A stretch of 64,000 bases of DNA from Protaetiibacter sp. SSC-01 (GTDB lineage Bacteria; Actinomycetota; Actinomycetes; Actinomycetales; Microbacteriaceae). Below, piece by piece: positions 50,979 to 59,669 of this stretch; within the stretch, counting starts at the first letter, position 1, and every line of letters starts with the position of its first letter. The DNA lies in NCBI RefSeq assembly GCF_014483895.1, contig NZ_CP059987.1:1054001-1118000 (forward strand), in the 5' to 3' direction. The notes under the pieces were generated by a model. It did no database searches. It was not told the DNA's origin and was given only the letters and a program-made list of their open reading frames with translations. Position numbers and translations under genes: made by a program.

Positions 50979-52280
50979 ATGGGCATCGCGAGCGACCTGA
51001 AGGCCGCGCGGAAGGTTCTGACCAACGCGCTGCGGTCGCGCACGACGCGTCGCGAGCTCGCGCACCGCATCGAGACCGAGGGCACGGGCGAGCCGCGCGA
51101 GGTGCAGATCGCTGTGTACTTCGCCGACACCCGCGTGAACCTCTATCAGATCCGGCAGTGGTACGGGCCGCTCGCCGAGCTCGCGAAGACGCACCCCGTG
51201 ACGATCCTCACGCGCAGCCCCGGCGCGACGCTCACCCTCAAGGACGAGGCTCCCGTTCCCGTCGTCTACTGCCGCCGCGTGACCGACCTCGAGGCCTTCG
51301 TCGGCCGGCACGACGTGCGCATCGTGTTCTACGTCAATCAGAACATGAAGAACTTCCAGATGTTCCGGTACGGGCGCATGTGGCACGTGTTCATCAACCA
51401 CGGCGAGTCCGACAAGATGTACATGACCACGAACCAGTTCAAGGCGTACGACTACGCCCTGGTCGCCGGTCAGGCCGCCATCGACCGCCTCTCGGCGAAG
51501 CTGTGGGGCTACGACGTCGCCACGAAGGCCATCCCCATCGGTCGCCCGCAGGCCGACCACTTCGCGGGCGAGGTGCCCTACCCGAAAGACGGCCGCACGG
51601 TCGTGCTCTACGCGCCCACGTGGGAGGGCGACCGCCCCGCCGCCGCCTACGGCTCGATCGCATCGCACGGCGTCGCGCTCGCGGATGCCGTGCTCGCGTC
51701 GCCCGCGCACCGGCTCGTGTACCGGCCGCATCCGCGCTCGGGCGTCATCGACCGCGAGTACCGCGAGGCGAACCAGCGCATCATCGCCGCGATCGCGGCC
51801 GCGAACGCCGCCGACCCCGATGCCCACCACGTGTTCGACGACGGGCCGCAGCTCGGCTGGCAGCTCGCCGACGCCGACGTCGCCATCACCGACATCTCGG
51901 CGATGGTCTACGACCGTCTCGCGGTCGGCAAGCCCATTCTCGTGACGCGTCCCGTGTCGCCGGATGCCGAGGTCGACGAGCAGGGCTACCTCGGCGCGGC
52001 TGAGTGGCTGACGGCGGCCGACGCCCCGAACGTGCTCGCCGCGGTCGACCGCGCCCTCAACGACCCGAAGGCGCGCGAGACGCTCGCCCATTGGTCGCAG
52101 CACCACTTCGGCGACACGAGCCCGGGTGCCGCGACCGAACGCTTCCACGCGGCCGTCGAGAAGCTCATCGCCGAGTGGGATCGCTACGCGGCGCTCCACG
52201 CGGGCGACCCCCGCACATCCGAATCCGACCCGTTCGACGACGACGAGGACGACGAGGGCATGCCCGCCTCGGGCGACTGA
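50979..52280 (+). CDS. Single-domain CDP-glycerol:glycerophosphotransferase-like enzyme
   Basis: 433 residues. INHGESDKMY (HG motif), APTWEGDR, VYRPHPRSG and ITDISAMVYDRLAVGKPIL match the nucleotide-polyol-binding half of TagB/TagF-like proteins. The N-terminal half (FADTRVNLYQIRQWYGPLAE) is the usual non-catalytic Rossmann domain. It probably primes or extends the wall polymer with the double-domain enzyme. RBS GGGGGAGGA. Acidic C-terminal tail. Confidence 0.88.
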   Translation: MGIASDLKAARKVLTNALRSRTTRRELAHRIETEGTGEPREVQIAVYFADTRVNLYQIRQWYGPLAELAKTHPVTILTRSPGATLTLKDEAPVPVVYCRRVTDLEAFVGRHDVRIVFYVNQNMKNFQMFRYGRMWHVFINHGESDKMYMTTNQFKAYDYALVAGQAAIDRLSAKLWGYDVATKAIPIGRPQADHFAGEVPYPKDGRTVVLYAPTWEGDRPAAAYGSIASHGVALADAVLASPAHRLVYRPHPRSGVIDREYREANQRIIAAIAAANAADPDAHHVFDDGPQLGWQLADADVAITDISAMVYDRLAVGKPILVTRPVSPDAEVDEQGYLGAAEWLTAADAPNVLAAVDRALNDPKARETLAHWSQHHFGDTSPGAATERFHAAVEKLIAEWDRYAALHAGDPRTSESDPFDDDEDDEGMPASGD

Positions 52281-52287
52281 TCGACGG

Positions 52288-52554
52288 CTAGAACGCGACG
52301 CGCCACAGGTACTCCTCGCCCGTCGGGCGCAGCCAGCGGATGACGAGGGTCGCGTTGCGCGCGAGGTCGTCGTCGCGGATGACGAACGCGAGCTCGTCGC
52401 CGGGTGCGAGCGCGCGGGGGTGGCCCGCGGGCATGACGCCGCTGCCGAGCAGGGTCGCCGTCACGCCGCGCACGGTCTCGACGCCGCGGTTGCGCAGCAC
52501 GTAGCGCGGGGCGTCTCGACGGTCGAACGCGAACGGGATGCGATACGGCTCCAT
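52288..52554 (-). CDS. Small beta-rich protein
   Basis: 88 residues from the ATG at 52554. Strands such as RYVLRNRGVETVRGVTATLL and LAFVIRDDDLARNATLVIRW suggest a beta-sandwich. No signal peptide. It ends just after the convergent CDP-glycerol enzyme. Not recognised. Confidence 0.6.
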   Translation of the reverse strand: MEPYRIPFAFDRRDAPRYVLRNRGVETVRGVTATLLGSGVMPAGHPRALAPGDELAFVIRDDDLARNATLVIRWLRPTGEEYLWRVAF

Positions 52555-52639
52555 GCCGCGCACGCTAGAACCCACCCCGGACCCGAACACCCTTTCGAGG
52601 GATAACTCGCCGCATCCGCCCCTGTGCACGACCCATCTC

Positions 52640-52690
52640 TCACTGACCGGTCGGTTTCTCGCTCTATACGGGCCGAATGAGACCGGAAAC
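52640..52690. repeat. Nested inverted repeats in a 172-bp spacer
   Basis: ACTGACCGGTCGGT is a near-perfect palindrome, and its GGTCGGTTTC pairs again with GGAAACCGACC about 30 bases on. It lies upstream of the small beta-rich gene and downstream of the EcsC-like gene. Operator or terminator; undetermined. Confidence 0.4.
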
Positions 52691-52726
52691 CGACCACTCA
52701 GCGGGGGACGACGGGGCGCGGGGTGC

Positions 52727-53698
52727 TCAGGCGGGCGGTGGCGGTGGTGGGGATGCGGGGGGCGGGGGCGGGCTGCTGCGCTTCGCGGCGCGGAGTGCGC
52801 GGCGCTCGCCCGCCGCGACGGCTCGCTCGGCGCGGCGCGAGGCGCGCGGGCCCGGGGCGACGACCTTCGGCTGCGTGCTCACGGGGAACGCGGCAGGGGG
52901 CGGCCCGAACGCCGTGCGCGCCGTCTTCACGACGCGTCGTCCGAGGATCTGGTTCGCTGCGCCGCCCACGACCGCGCCGACGCCGAACGGCAGCACACGC
53001 CCGACGATCCCGCCGCCCGCGGATGCCATCATGCGCGGCAGGTACACCTTGCGCACGCGGTCCATGAACTGTGCGACTGCGGTGCGCGGCAGGTTCTTCG
53101 CGATGAGCGTTCCCCAGAACTCGGGTTTCGCGGGGCCGCGGCCGGTCGCCTGGCCGGTGAACTGCATGATGAGCTCCTGCGACGGCCCACCGACGACCAT
53201 CGCGAGCACGAGGGCGCGCCCGCGGTCGGGATCCTCGACGGGGATGCCGTGCAGCTCGGCGACCGACTGCGCGAAGAGCGCCGTCGACTCGAGGAACAGC
53301 ACCGTCTCCGCACCCGAGAGCGCGAGAGCCGCACCCGTGCCGACGGCGGGTACGGCAGCGGCGACGCCCACCCCGGCACCGCTCGTCGTGACGGTCGTCA
53401 GGTAGCGCCGCTCGAGCACGCGCAGCACCTGCTCGGGAGTCGCATCCGGGTACTTGGAGCGGATGCCGCGCAGATGCGCGAGGACGGCCGGCCGGTGCAC
53501 CGACATGACCCGGTCGAGGATCGCGTCGATGCGCGAGAGGCTCACGGCATCCGACGCGCCCGTCTGGCCGTCGTCCGCGACGGGCGCACCGAGGTCGCCC
53601 GGCAGCACGGAGTCGGCAGGCAGCACGGAGGGCGTGACGGGCACGAGCTCGCCCCCCGCCGCGTCGCGGGGTGAGGCGTCATCGGCCGGGACCTGCAT
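52727..53698 (-). CDS. EcsC-like protein
   Basis: 323 residues from the ATG at 53698, preferred over a GTG at 53707 because TACCGT then GGGAGG precede it. After a disordered acidic N-terminus (1-60), a helical domain with glycine-rich TTSGAGVGVAAAVPAVGTGA (about 115-135) and FLESTALFAQSVAELHGI matches the EcsC layout (a membrane-associated family named after a Bacillus secretion locus). The tail is proline-rich (RSSPPPPPASPPPPPPA). Role unknown. Confidence 0.65.
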   Translation of the reverse strand: MQVPADDASPRDAAGGELVPVTPSVLPADSVLPGDLGAPVADDGQTGASDAVSLSRIDAILDRVMSVHRPAVLAHLRGIRSKYPDATPEQVLRVLERRYLTTVTTSGAGVGVAAAVPAVGTGAALALSGAETVLFLESTALFAQSVAELHGIPVEDPDRGRALVLAMVVGGPSQELIMQFTGQATGRGPAKPEFWGTLIAKNLPRTAVAQFMDRVRKVYLPRMMASAGGGIVGRVLPFGVGAVVGGAANQILGRRVVKTARTAFGPPPAAFPVSTQPKVVAPGPRASRRAERAVAAGERRALRAAKRSSPPPPPASPPPPPPA

Positions 53699-53752
53699 GC
53701 CTCCCACGGTACGCGACGCGAGCGGCGCGATCCTGGGATCGCGCCCGACGTC

Positions 53753-54532
53753 TCAGCGGTTGCCGTAGTCGGCGTTGTAGCGGTCGACGACCTCGCGGAT
53801 GGAGGCGTCGAGCACGAGGGCGCCCTTGTCGAGGTAGAGGCCGCGCTTGCAGAACCGAAGGAGGTCGCGCTCGCTGTGCGAGACGAAGAACAGCGTGCGA
53901 CCGCCCGCGAGCAGCTCCTCGATGCGCGTGTAGCACTTCTCGCGGAACGCCTTGTCGCCCACCGCGAGCACCTCGTCGACGAGGATGACGGGCTCCTCCA
54001 GCCGCGAGATGACGGCGAACGCGATGCGCACCTTCATGCCGCTCGAGAGGTGCTTGTAGGGGGTGTCGACGAAGTCCGCGATCTCGGCGAACTCGATGAT
54101 CTCGTCGAAGCGCTCATCGATCTCGCGCTTCGTCATGCCGTGCAGGCCCGCCGTCAGGTAGACGTTGTCGCGCACCGAGAGGTCGTTGACGAAGCCGCCC
54201 GTGATCTCGATGAGCGGCGCGACGCCCGCGTCGACCGACACGCGCCCCTCGTCGGGGTAGACCACCTGCGCGACGAGCTTGAGCAGCGTCGACTTGCCCT
54301 GGCCGTTGCGGCCGACGACGCCGATCGCCTCGCCCGGCATGACGTCGAAGCTCACGTCGCGCAGCGCCCAGAACTCGCCGGGCCGCGTGCGGCGGTTGCG
54401 GCCCGCGAAGAGGTCCTTGAAGCTGCGGCGCGACGAGCGATTGCGTTTGAAGCGGATGCCGGCCTCCCGCACCGAGATGACGGGAGCGGCATCCGTTCCC
54501 GGCCTCGTGGGGGCTTGGGTGACCTCGGCCAT
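53753..54532 (-). CDS. ABC transporter ATPase for wall polymer export (TagH/Wzt-like)
   Basis: 259 residues. Walker A GRNGQGKST (74-82), signature LSSGMKVRI (162-170), Walker B ILVDEVLAVGD (183-193) and the switch His219. The N-terminal GEFWALRDVSFDVMPGEAIG and the helical-domain sequence match TagH and O-antigen Wzt; there is no C-terminal carbohydrate-binding domain. With the permease it exports a lipid-linked teichoic acid or polysaccharide. One-base overlap with the permease upstream. Confidence 0.93.
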   Translation of the reverse strand: MAEVTQAPTRPGTDAAPVISVREAGIRFKRNRSSRRSFKDLFAGRNRRTRPGEFWALRDVSFDVMPGEAIGVVGRNGQGKSTLLKLVAQVVYPDEGRVSVDAGVAPLIEITGGFVNDLSVRDNVYLTAGLHGMTKREIDERFDEIIEFAEIADFVDTPYKHLSSGMKVRIAFAVISRLEEPVILVDEVLAVGDKAFREKCYTRIEELLAGGRTLFFVSHSERDLLRFCKRGLYLDKGALVLDASIREVVDRYNADYGNR

Positions 54533-55347
54533 CAGATCTCCTTCAGCACGGTGCGGATCGTGCGCTGGTAGACGGCGAGGCCGATGACGAACGCGAGCAC
54601 GCTCATGCCGGCGCTCACGGCGACCGCGAACCAGTCGAGCTGCTCGGGGAAGAACGCCGCACGGTAGAGGGTGAAGATGCCGGCGAGCGGGTTGAGCGAG
54701 CCCCAGAACTCGAGGCCGATCGCCTCGAGATCCTTGAGGCCGTAGATGATCGGCGAGGCGTAGAAGAGGAAGCGCAGCACGAGCTTCACGGCGCGCTCGA
54801 GGTCGCGGAAGAACACGACGAGCGGGGCGACGATGAGCCCGATGCCGACGGTGAGGATCGCCTGCAGCACGACCGCGAGGAGCGACCACAGCGCCTCGAC
54901 GTGGAAGTGGGCGGGGTTCGCGGTCCACGTCGTCGCGATGGCGAACGCGATCACGACGGGGATGCTCAGCACGAACTCGATGCCCTTCGACAGCACGAGA
55001 CGCGCCACCCAGATGGTGCGGGGGATCGTCGTGGAGCGGATGAGCTTGGCCTCCTTCGTGAAGGCGCGCGTGGCATCCGTGATGGCCCCGTTGAACCACA
55101 TCCACGGCAGCAGGGCCGTGAGGAGGAAGACGATGTACGGCTCGGCGCCGACGGTGCGCTGGAACACCTGCGTGAAGACGAACCAGTAGATGGCGCTCAT
55201 CGCGAGCGGGTCGAGGATCGACCAGAAGTAGCCGAGGAACGACGTGGAGTAGCGCACCTTGAGGTCGCGCGTCGTCAGCAGCCACAGCGAGCGCCGGTAC
55301 CGAGTGAACGGCGACCAGTCGCGTCGGGACAGCGCGGCGGAGGTCAC
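54532..55347 (-). CDS. ABC-2 polymer-export permease (TagG/Wzm-like)
   Basis: 271 residues, six helices. RRSLWLLTTRDLKVRYSTSF near the start is the amphipathic interface helix, and FLGYFWSILDPLAMSAIYWF follows, as in TagG/RfbD. GTG at 55347, with a leaderless -10 box six bases before it. Forms the export pair with the ATPase. Confidence 0.93.
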   Translation of the reverse strand: MTSAALSRRDWSPFTRYRRSLWLLTTRDLKVRYSTSFLGYFWSILDPLAMSAIYWFVFTQVFQRTVGAEPYIVFLLTALLPWMWFNGAITDATRAFTKEAKLIRSTTIPRTIWVARLVLSKGIEFVLSIPVVIAFAIATTWTANPAHFHVEALWSLLAVVLQAILTVGIGLIVAPLVVFFRDLERAVKLVLRFLFYASPIIYGLKDLEAIGLEFWGSLNPLAGIFTLYRAAFFPEQLDWFAVAVSAGMSVLAFVIGLAVYQRTIRTVLKEI

Positions 55348-55353
55348 CGCCTC

Positions 55354-55359
55354 AATCTA
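55354..55359 (-). promoter_or_regulatory. Leaderless -10 box of the exporter operon
   Basis: TAGATT on the minus strand, six bases before the GTG at 55347; no other ribosome site. Confidence 0.6.
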
Positions 55360-55432
55360 GGCGATGCGAACGACGAAACCGGTTAACGTGCGGATGCCGC
55401 GACTCTCGAGACACTCGCGCCCGATCGGCAGT

Positions 55433-55494
55433 CGTTTTCGGGCGCGACCGCGCTCGTGCCCGAAAACGGCCGGCGCCGCGGATTACCGCGGCGC
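55433..55494 (-). terminator. Tandem terminator hairpins after the nucleotidyltransferase
   Basis: CGTTTTCGGGC/GCCCGAAAACG (11-bp perfect arms, 55433-55468) and GCGCCGCGG-ATTA-CCGCGGCGC (55473-55494). Read on the minus strand, the second hairpin is followed by GTTTTC. Confidence 0.75.
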
Positions 55495-56187
55495 TCAAAC
55501 AAACAGATTCGCGCGCTCGAGGTCTTCGGCGAAGTCGATCTCGACCGCGTAGAGGTCGGAGATGTCGACCGGCTGGAAACGGACGCCGTCGTGCTCGATC
55601 GCGAGCTCGATGCCGCGCTCGAAGTAGTCCTGGGCGTCGACGCGCTGCAGCTGGCGCACGAGGGCGGCCTTGTCGCGGCTCGACACGAAGTTGATGCCGA
55701 CCGCCTCGCCGAGGCCGCCGCGCACCGTCTTGGAGAGCAGCTTGATGTAGCCGCTCTCGTCGACCGTGTACTTGACCTCCTCGTCGGACACCTTCGAGGT
55801 GTTGACGGAGACGAAGCTCTGGTCGCGGGCGACGAGGTCGCCGGCGCGCACGAGGGCCTCGGGGTCGAAGACGACGTCGCCGTTCATCCAGAGCACGGGC
55901 GCGTCCTTGGTCGCCTGGAGGGCGCGGAGGAGGCTCTTGGAGGTGTTGGTCTGGTCGTAGGCCTCGTTGTAGACGAAGTCGGCCTGCGGGAACGCCTCGA
56001 TGATGTGCTCGAGCTTGTAGCCGACGACGATCGTGACCTTGACGTCGCGTCCGAACGCCTGGTGGATGTTGTCGAACTGCTGCTGCATGATCGTGCGGCC
56101 GTCGCTCAGCTCGGTGAGCGGCTTCGGAAGCGAGCGGCCCAGGCGGCTGCCCATTCCTGCGGCAAGGATCACGATCTGCGTGGTCAC
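55495..56187 (-). CDS. Nucleotidyltransferase (LicC/RmlA-like NTP transferase)
   Basis: 230 residues from GTG with AGGAG. IVILAAGMGSRLGRSLPKPL (5-24) is the NTP-binding loop, and VLWMNGDVVFDPEALVRAGD carries the metal-binding Asp. The size and pattern suit LicC-type CTP:phosphocholine or related sugar/polyol cytidylyltransferases, which would supply an activated precursor for the neighbouring wall-polymer enzymes. Substrate inferred from context. Confidence 0.88.
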   Translation of the reverse strand: MTTQIVILAAGMGSRLGRSLPKPLTELSDGRTIMQQQFDNIHQAFGRDVKVTIVVGYKLEHIIEAFPQADFVYNEAYDQTNTSKSLLRALQATKDAPVLWMNGDVVFDPEALVRAGDLVARDQSFVSVNTSKVSDEEVKYTVDESGYIKLLSKTVRGGLGEAVGINFVSSRDKAALVRQLQRVDAQDYFERGIELAIEHDGVRFQPVDISDLYAVEIDFAEDLERANLFV

Positions 56188-56432
56188 GGGGTCTCCTCAG
56201 TGGTCTGTGCTGCGGGGTTCCGTGGTGCTGTGGGCCCCGCGCATCGGTATCGGGACACGCCGTTGTGCTCGTGAGAGTTTATCGGCGGGGGTTGGGAAGT
56301 CACGGGGAGTTCACCGTTTGTTCTCGTTTCGTGATAACCGTTTCACTCCACTCGTGAGCCGCGAGTCCTCCTCGGGGATGAATCTGCGAGGGGCCGTCAG
56401 TCCCGCGGTCGCCGTGTTGATACGGTGGGCCG
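56188..56432. other. 245-bp divergent promoter region
   Basis: Between the nucleotidyltransferase (minus) and the ABC exporter (plus). AT-richer around 56310-56350 (TTTGTTCTCGTTTCGTGATA), the likely promoter area of the divergent gene; no clear operator. Confidence 0.4.
56421..56426 (+). promoter_or_regulatory. Leaderless -10 box of the ABC ATPase gene
   Basis: TACGGT, six bases before the GTG at 56433. Confidence 0.55.
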
Positions 56433-57704
56433 GTGGAGTCAGAGCCCACCACGCCCACCACTTCTGCCCGACGCCCGTCGGGCTCTTCCGCGCGTCGCGG
56501 CTCGGCTTCCGCGGCGTCGCGTGCCCGCTCCGGTGCGGCCCGTGTCGACCCGCCCCGCCCGGCTGCCGCCGTCGCCCTCGAGATCGAGGCGGATGCCGCG
56601 GCGCTGAGCGAGGCGGAGGTCGAGTCGGCCGCGCCCGACGCGGCAGTCGACGAGACCGTCGCCCCCGTCGAGAAGCCGGCACCCAAGTCGAAGGGCCGCT
56701 CGTCGCGCACGAAGGCCACTCCGCCGCCCGTCGAGGAGGAGACCCCCGAGACCGCGACCGTCGTCGAGCCCGAGACGACGGAGGAGGAGCCGCAGCCGGA
56801 GCCGGAGGTCGCATCCGAAGCCGAGGCCGCATCCGACGCCGAGGCCGACGTCGCCACCGACGTGCCCGTCAAGCCCTCCCGCCCCAAGCGCAAGCCCGTG
56901 CGCGCCGTCGCACCCGAGGTGCCCGCGTCCGCCCCCGCCGGCCTCGAGGTGGCGCTCTCGGTGCAGGGCCTCACGAAGTTCTTCGGCGACCGCCCCGCGG
57001 TCGACGGCATCGACCTCGAGGTCGCGCCCGGCTCGTTCTACGGCATCGTCGGCCCGAACGGCGCCGGCAAGACGACGACCCTGTCGATGATCACGGGCCT
57101 CCTGCGCCCCGACGCGGGCGTCGTGCGGGTGTTCGGGCTCGACGTGTGGCACAACGCGACGCTCGCGAAGCGCAAGATCGGCGTGCTGCCCGACCGCCTG
57201 CGGCTGTTCGACCGGCTCACGGGTGCCGAGTTCCTGCACCACGCGGGCGCGCTCCGCGGCCTCGACCGCGCCACGATCGCGCAGCGCTCGGCCGACCTGT
57301 CGGCCGCCTTCGGTCTCGACCACTCGCTGCACCGTCTCGTCTCCGACTACTCGGCCGGCATGACGAAGAAGATCGCGATCGCCGCGGCGATGATCCACGC
57401 GCCTCGCCTGCTCGTGCTCGACGAGCCGTTCGAGTCGGTCGACCCGGTGTCGACGGCGGTCGTGCTCGAGGTGCTGACGAAGTTCACGCAGGCGGGCGGC
57501 ACCGTCATCCTGTCGAGCCACAGCATGGAGCTCACCGAGCGCGTGTGCGACGCGATCGCGATCATCGCCGACGGGCAGGTGCTCGCATCCGGCCCGCTCG
57601 CCGACGTGCTCGAAGGGCGCAGCCTCGAGGAGCGGTTCGTGGAACTCGCCGGTGGCGAGGCGGCCGTGGAGGGCATGGAGTGGTTGCAGAACTTCTCCGA
57701 CTGA
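56433..57704 (+). CDS. ABC transporter ATPase with a 165-residue disordered N-terminus
   Basis: 423 residues. Residues 1-165 are low-complexity: basic Ser/Arg first, then acidic (PETATVVEPETTEEEPQPEP), then basic again. The nucleotide-binding domain follows: Walker A VGPNGAGKTTT (about 207-217), a variant signature SDYSAGMTKK (usually LSGGQ-like), Walker B LLVLDEPFES and the switch His of LSSHSME. The partner permease overlaps by 25 bases. The substrate is unknown; the exceptional N-terminus may bind membrane or a partner. Confidence 0.9.
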   Translation: MESEPTTPTTSARRPSGSSARRGSASAASRARSGAARVDPPRPAAAVALEIEADAAALSEAEVESAAPDAAVDETVAPVEKPAPKSKGRSSRTKATPPPVEEETPETATVVEPETTEEEPQPEPEVASEAEAASDAEADVATDVPVKPSRPKRKPVRAVAPEVPASAPAGLEVALSVQGLTKFFGDRPAVDGIDLEVAPGSFYGIVGPNGAGKTTTLSMITGLLRPDAGVVRVFGLDVWHNATLAKRKIGVLPDRLRLFDRLTGAEFLHHAGALRGLDRATIAQRSADLSAAFGLDHSLHRLVSDYSAGMTKKIAIAAAMIHAPRLLVLDEPFESVDPVSTAVVLEVLTKFTQAGGTVILSSHSMELTERVCDAIAIIADGQVLASGPLADVLEGRSLEERFVELAGGEAAVEGMEWLQNFSD

Positions 57705-59284
57705 GGCTGCGGATCCTCGCGAACGGATTCCGGCGGCCGCCCCTGCAGGTCGTCGCGATCGTCGTCGGCCTGCTCGTGGCGATCGTCGGCGTCGTGCTGC
57801 TCTGGCAGGGTGCCGCGTGGGTCGGCAGCCTGCAGGACGACACCTTCGCGATGCGCGCCAACACGGTCGTCGGATCGTGGCTCACGCTCGCCGCGATCCT
57901 CATCCCGCTCATGGCCGTGCGCCGCGTCGTGCTGTCGCCGCGCGCGTTCCTCGGGTACCCGATCAGCTCGGTGGGTGTGGGTGTCACGATGCTCGCGTAC
58001 ACGCTCATCGGCCCGGGCATCCTGCTCGTGCCGATGGCGCTCGCGACCGTGCGCGCGTGGCCGGATGCGTCGTCGGTGCAGGTCGCGTGGGCCGCCGCGC
58101 CGCTGCTGTTCCTGCAGACGCTGCTCACCATCCAGCTCGCGCGCGAGCTCGGCGTGGCGCTGCGCCGGCATCCGCGGATCGCCGGGTGGGTCGACTTCGT
58201 CTCGGTGCTCGTGCTGCTGCTCGGCGGCGCCGTGGTGCTCGCGATCATCGCGCCGCGCGTCCCCGCGCTGCTCGACGTGGTGCGCGCCGTGCGGCCGCTC
58301 AACCACTTCCTGCTCGCCGTGCCCGACGTGCTCGCCGAAACGCCCCTCGGGATGCTGTGGGCGGCCCCAGGCCATGCCTCGACGACCCTGCGCGACCCGT
58401 CGAGCGCCTGGCAGCTCCTCGGCCTCTCGGCGCTCATCGTGCTCGCCCTGCTGCTCGCGTGGCTCGCGGTCATCGCCGTCAAGCTCCGTCCCACGCGCCG
58501 CCTCCCCGCCCCGCGCCGCACGCGCGTTCCCGGGTGGTTCCGCCACTTCCCGGCCACGGCATCCGGTGCCATCGCGGCCCGCTCGGCGACGTACTGGCTG
58601 CGCGACCCGCGCTACCGCGCCGTGTACGAGGTGCTGCCGTTCGTGCTCGTGGTGACGTTGCTCGCGCTGTGGATCGGCGGCGTACCGTTCGCGTGGGCCG
58701 TGCTCGTTCCGCTGCCGCTCATGACGGTGCTGCTCGCGTGGTCGACGACGCACAACGACGTCGCCTACGACAACACCGCGGTGTGGCAGCACGTGGCGGC
58801 GCAGACGGCCGGATCGGACGACCGCCGGGGTCGCTCGGTGCCCGTGCTCATCCTCGGGTTCCTGCTGCTCGCGATCGGCATCCCGCTGACCGTGTGGGGC
58901 CACGGCGACATCGCGATCGCGCCCGCGCTGACGGGGTTCTGCGTCGCGTTGCTGCTCGGCGGCATCGGGGTCGGCAACCTCTACTCGGCGCGCTTCCCGT
59001 ACGCGGCGCCGCGCCCGGGCGACCAGGCGTGGGAGACGCCGCAGGCGGCCACCAATCAGGGCGTCGTGGCGCAGGGGATGTCGGTGCTGCTCGTGCTGCT
59101 GGCCGCCGCGCCGACGTTCGCGCTCGCGATCATGTGGTGGGTCCGCGGCGGCACGTGGGGCTGGCTGGCCCTCGCAGTCGGCGTCGTGAGCGGTGTGCTC
59201 GTGTACCTCGTCGGCGTGCGGTCCGGCGGCCGCACCTTCGACGCGCGCGGCCCCGAGTTGCTCGCGTTCACGCAGCGCAACTAG
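57680..59284 (+). CDS. ABC-2-type multi-helix permease
   Basis: 534 residues from a GTG at 57680 with GGAGGG six bases before it, overlapping the ATPase 3' end. At least eleven helices in total (for example VVAIVVGLLVAIVGVVLL and LTLAAILIPLMAVRRVVL). Proteins of this class export lipids, peptides or antibiotics, or act in stress sensing. Partner of the ATPase. Confidence 0.88.
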   Translation: MVAELLRLRLRILANGFRRPPLQVVAIVVGLLVAIVGVVLLWQGAAWVGSLQDDTFAMRANTVVGSWLTLAAILIPLMAVRRVVLSPRAFLGYPISSVGVGVTMLAYTLIGPGILLVPMALATVRAWPDASSVQVAWAAAPLLFLQTLLTIQLARELGVALRRHPRIAGWVDFVSVLVLLLGGAVVLAIIAPRVPALLDVVRAVRPLNHFLLAVPDVLAETPLGMLWAAPGHASTTLRDPSSAWQLLGLSALIVLALLLAWLAVIAVKLRPTRRLPAPRRTRVPGWFRHFPATASGAIAARSATYWLRDPRYRAVYEVLPFVLVVTLLALWIGGVPFAWAVLVPLPLMTVLLAWSTTHNDVAYDNTAVWQHVAAQTAGSDDRRGRSVPVLILGFLLLAIGIPLTVWGHGDIAIAPALTGFCVALLLGGIGVGNLYSARFPYAAPRPGDQAWETPQAATNQGVVAQGMSVLLVLLAAAPTFALAIMWWVRGGTWGWLALAVGVVSGVLVYLVGVRSGGRTFDARGPELLAFTQRN

Positions 59285-59318
59285 GGGAACGTTCAGGCGA
59301 GGCGCCCGCGATCCGTCG

Positions 59319-59324
59319 TAATCT
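59319..59324 (+). promoter_or_regulatory. Leaderless -10 box of the DUF3039 gene
   Basis: TAATCT, six bases before the ATG at 59331. Confidence 0.65.
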
Positions 59325-59330
59325 GGGCGG

Positions 59331-59594
59331 ATGAGCGAGCTGGATGCGGATCGGATCGGCGGGGGCACCGACGTGCTCGACCGGGAGCTCGAGAAGCTCC
59401 TCGAGGGCGAGCTCACGGAGGACGGTGACCACGACCGCTTCGCGCACTACGTGAAGAAGGACAAGATCGTCGAGTCGGCGGTCACCGGCAAGCCGGTGCG
59501 CGCGCTGTGCGGCAAGAAGTGGATCCCAGGACGCGATCCGTCGAAGTTCCCCGTGTGCCCGGAGTGCCAGAAGATCTACGACCTGCTCAAGTAG
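59331..59594 (+). CDS. DUF3039 protein
   Basis: 87 residues. The DUF3039 block FAHYVKKDKIVESAVTGKPV and a zinc-ribbon-like set, ALCGKKWIPGRDPSKFPVCP followed by ECQKIYDLL (one Cys at about 60 and a CPEC pair near the end). Restricted to Actinobacteria; function unknown. It neighbours pncB, as in many relatives. Confidence 0.9.
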   Translation: MSELDADRIGGGTDVLDRELEKLLEGELTEDGDHDRFAHYVKKDKIVESAVTGKPVRALCGKKWIPGRDPSKFPVCPECQKIYDLLK

Positions 59595-59607
59595 CAGCGT
59601 CACCCCA

Positions 59608-59654
59608 GGTGGTCGAGGAGCGCCGCGCGCAGCGCGACGCGTTTCGAGACCACC
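59608..59654. repeat. Type B repeat between DUF3039 and pncB
   Basis: GGTGGTCGAGGAGCG to GTTTCGAGACCACC in the convergent gap. Confidence 0.85.
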
Positions 59655-59669
59655 GTGCGGGGCAGCCCC

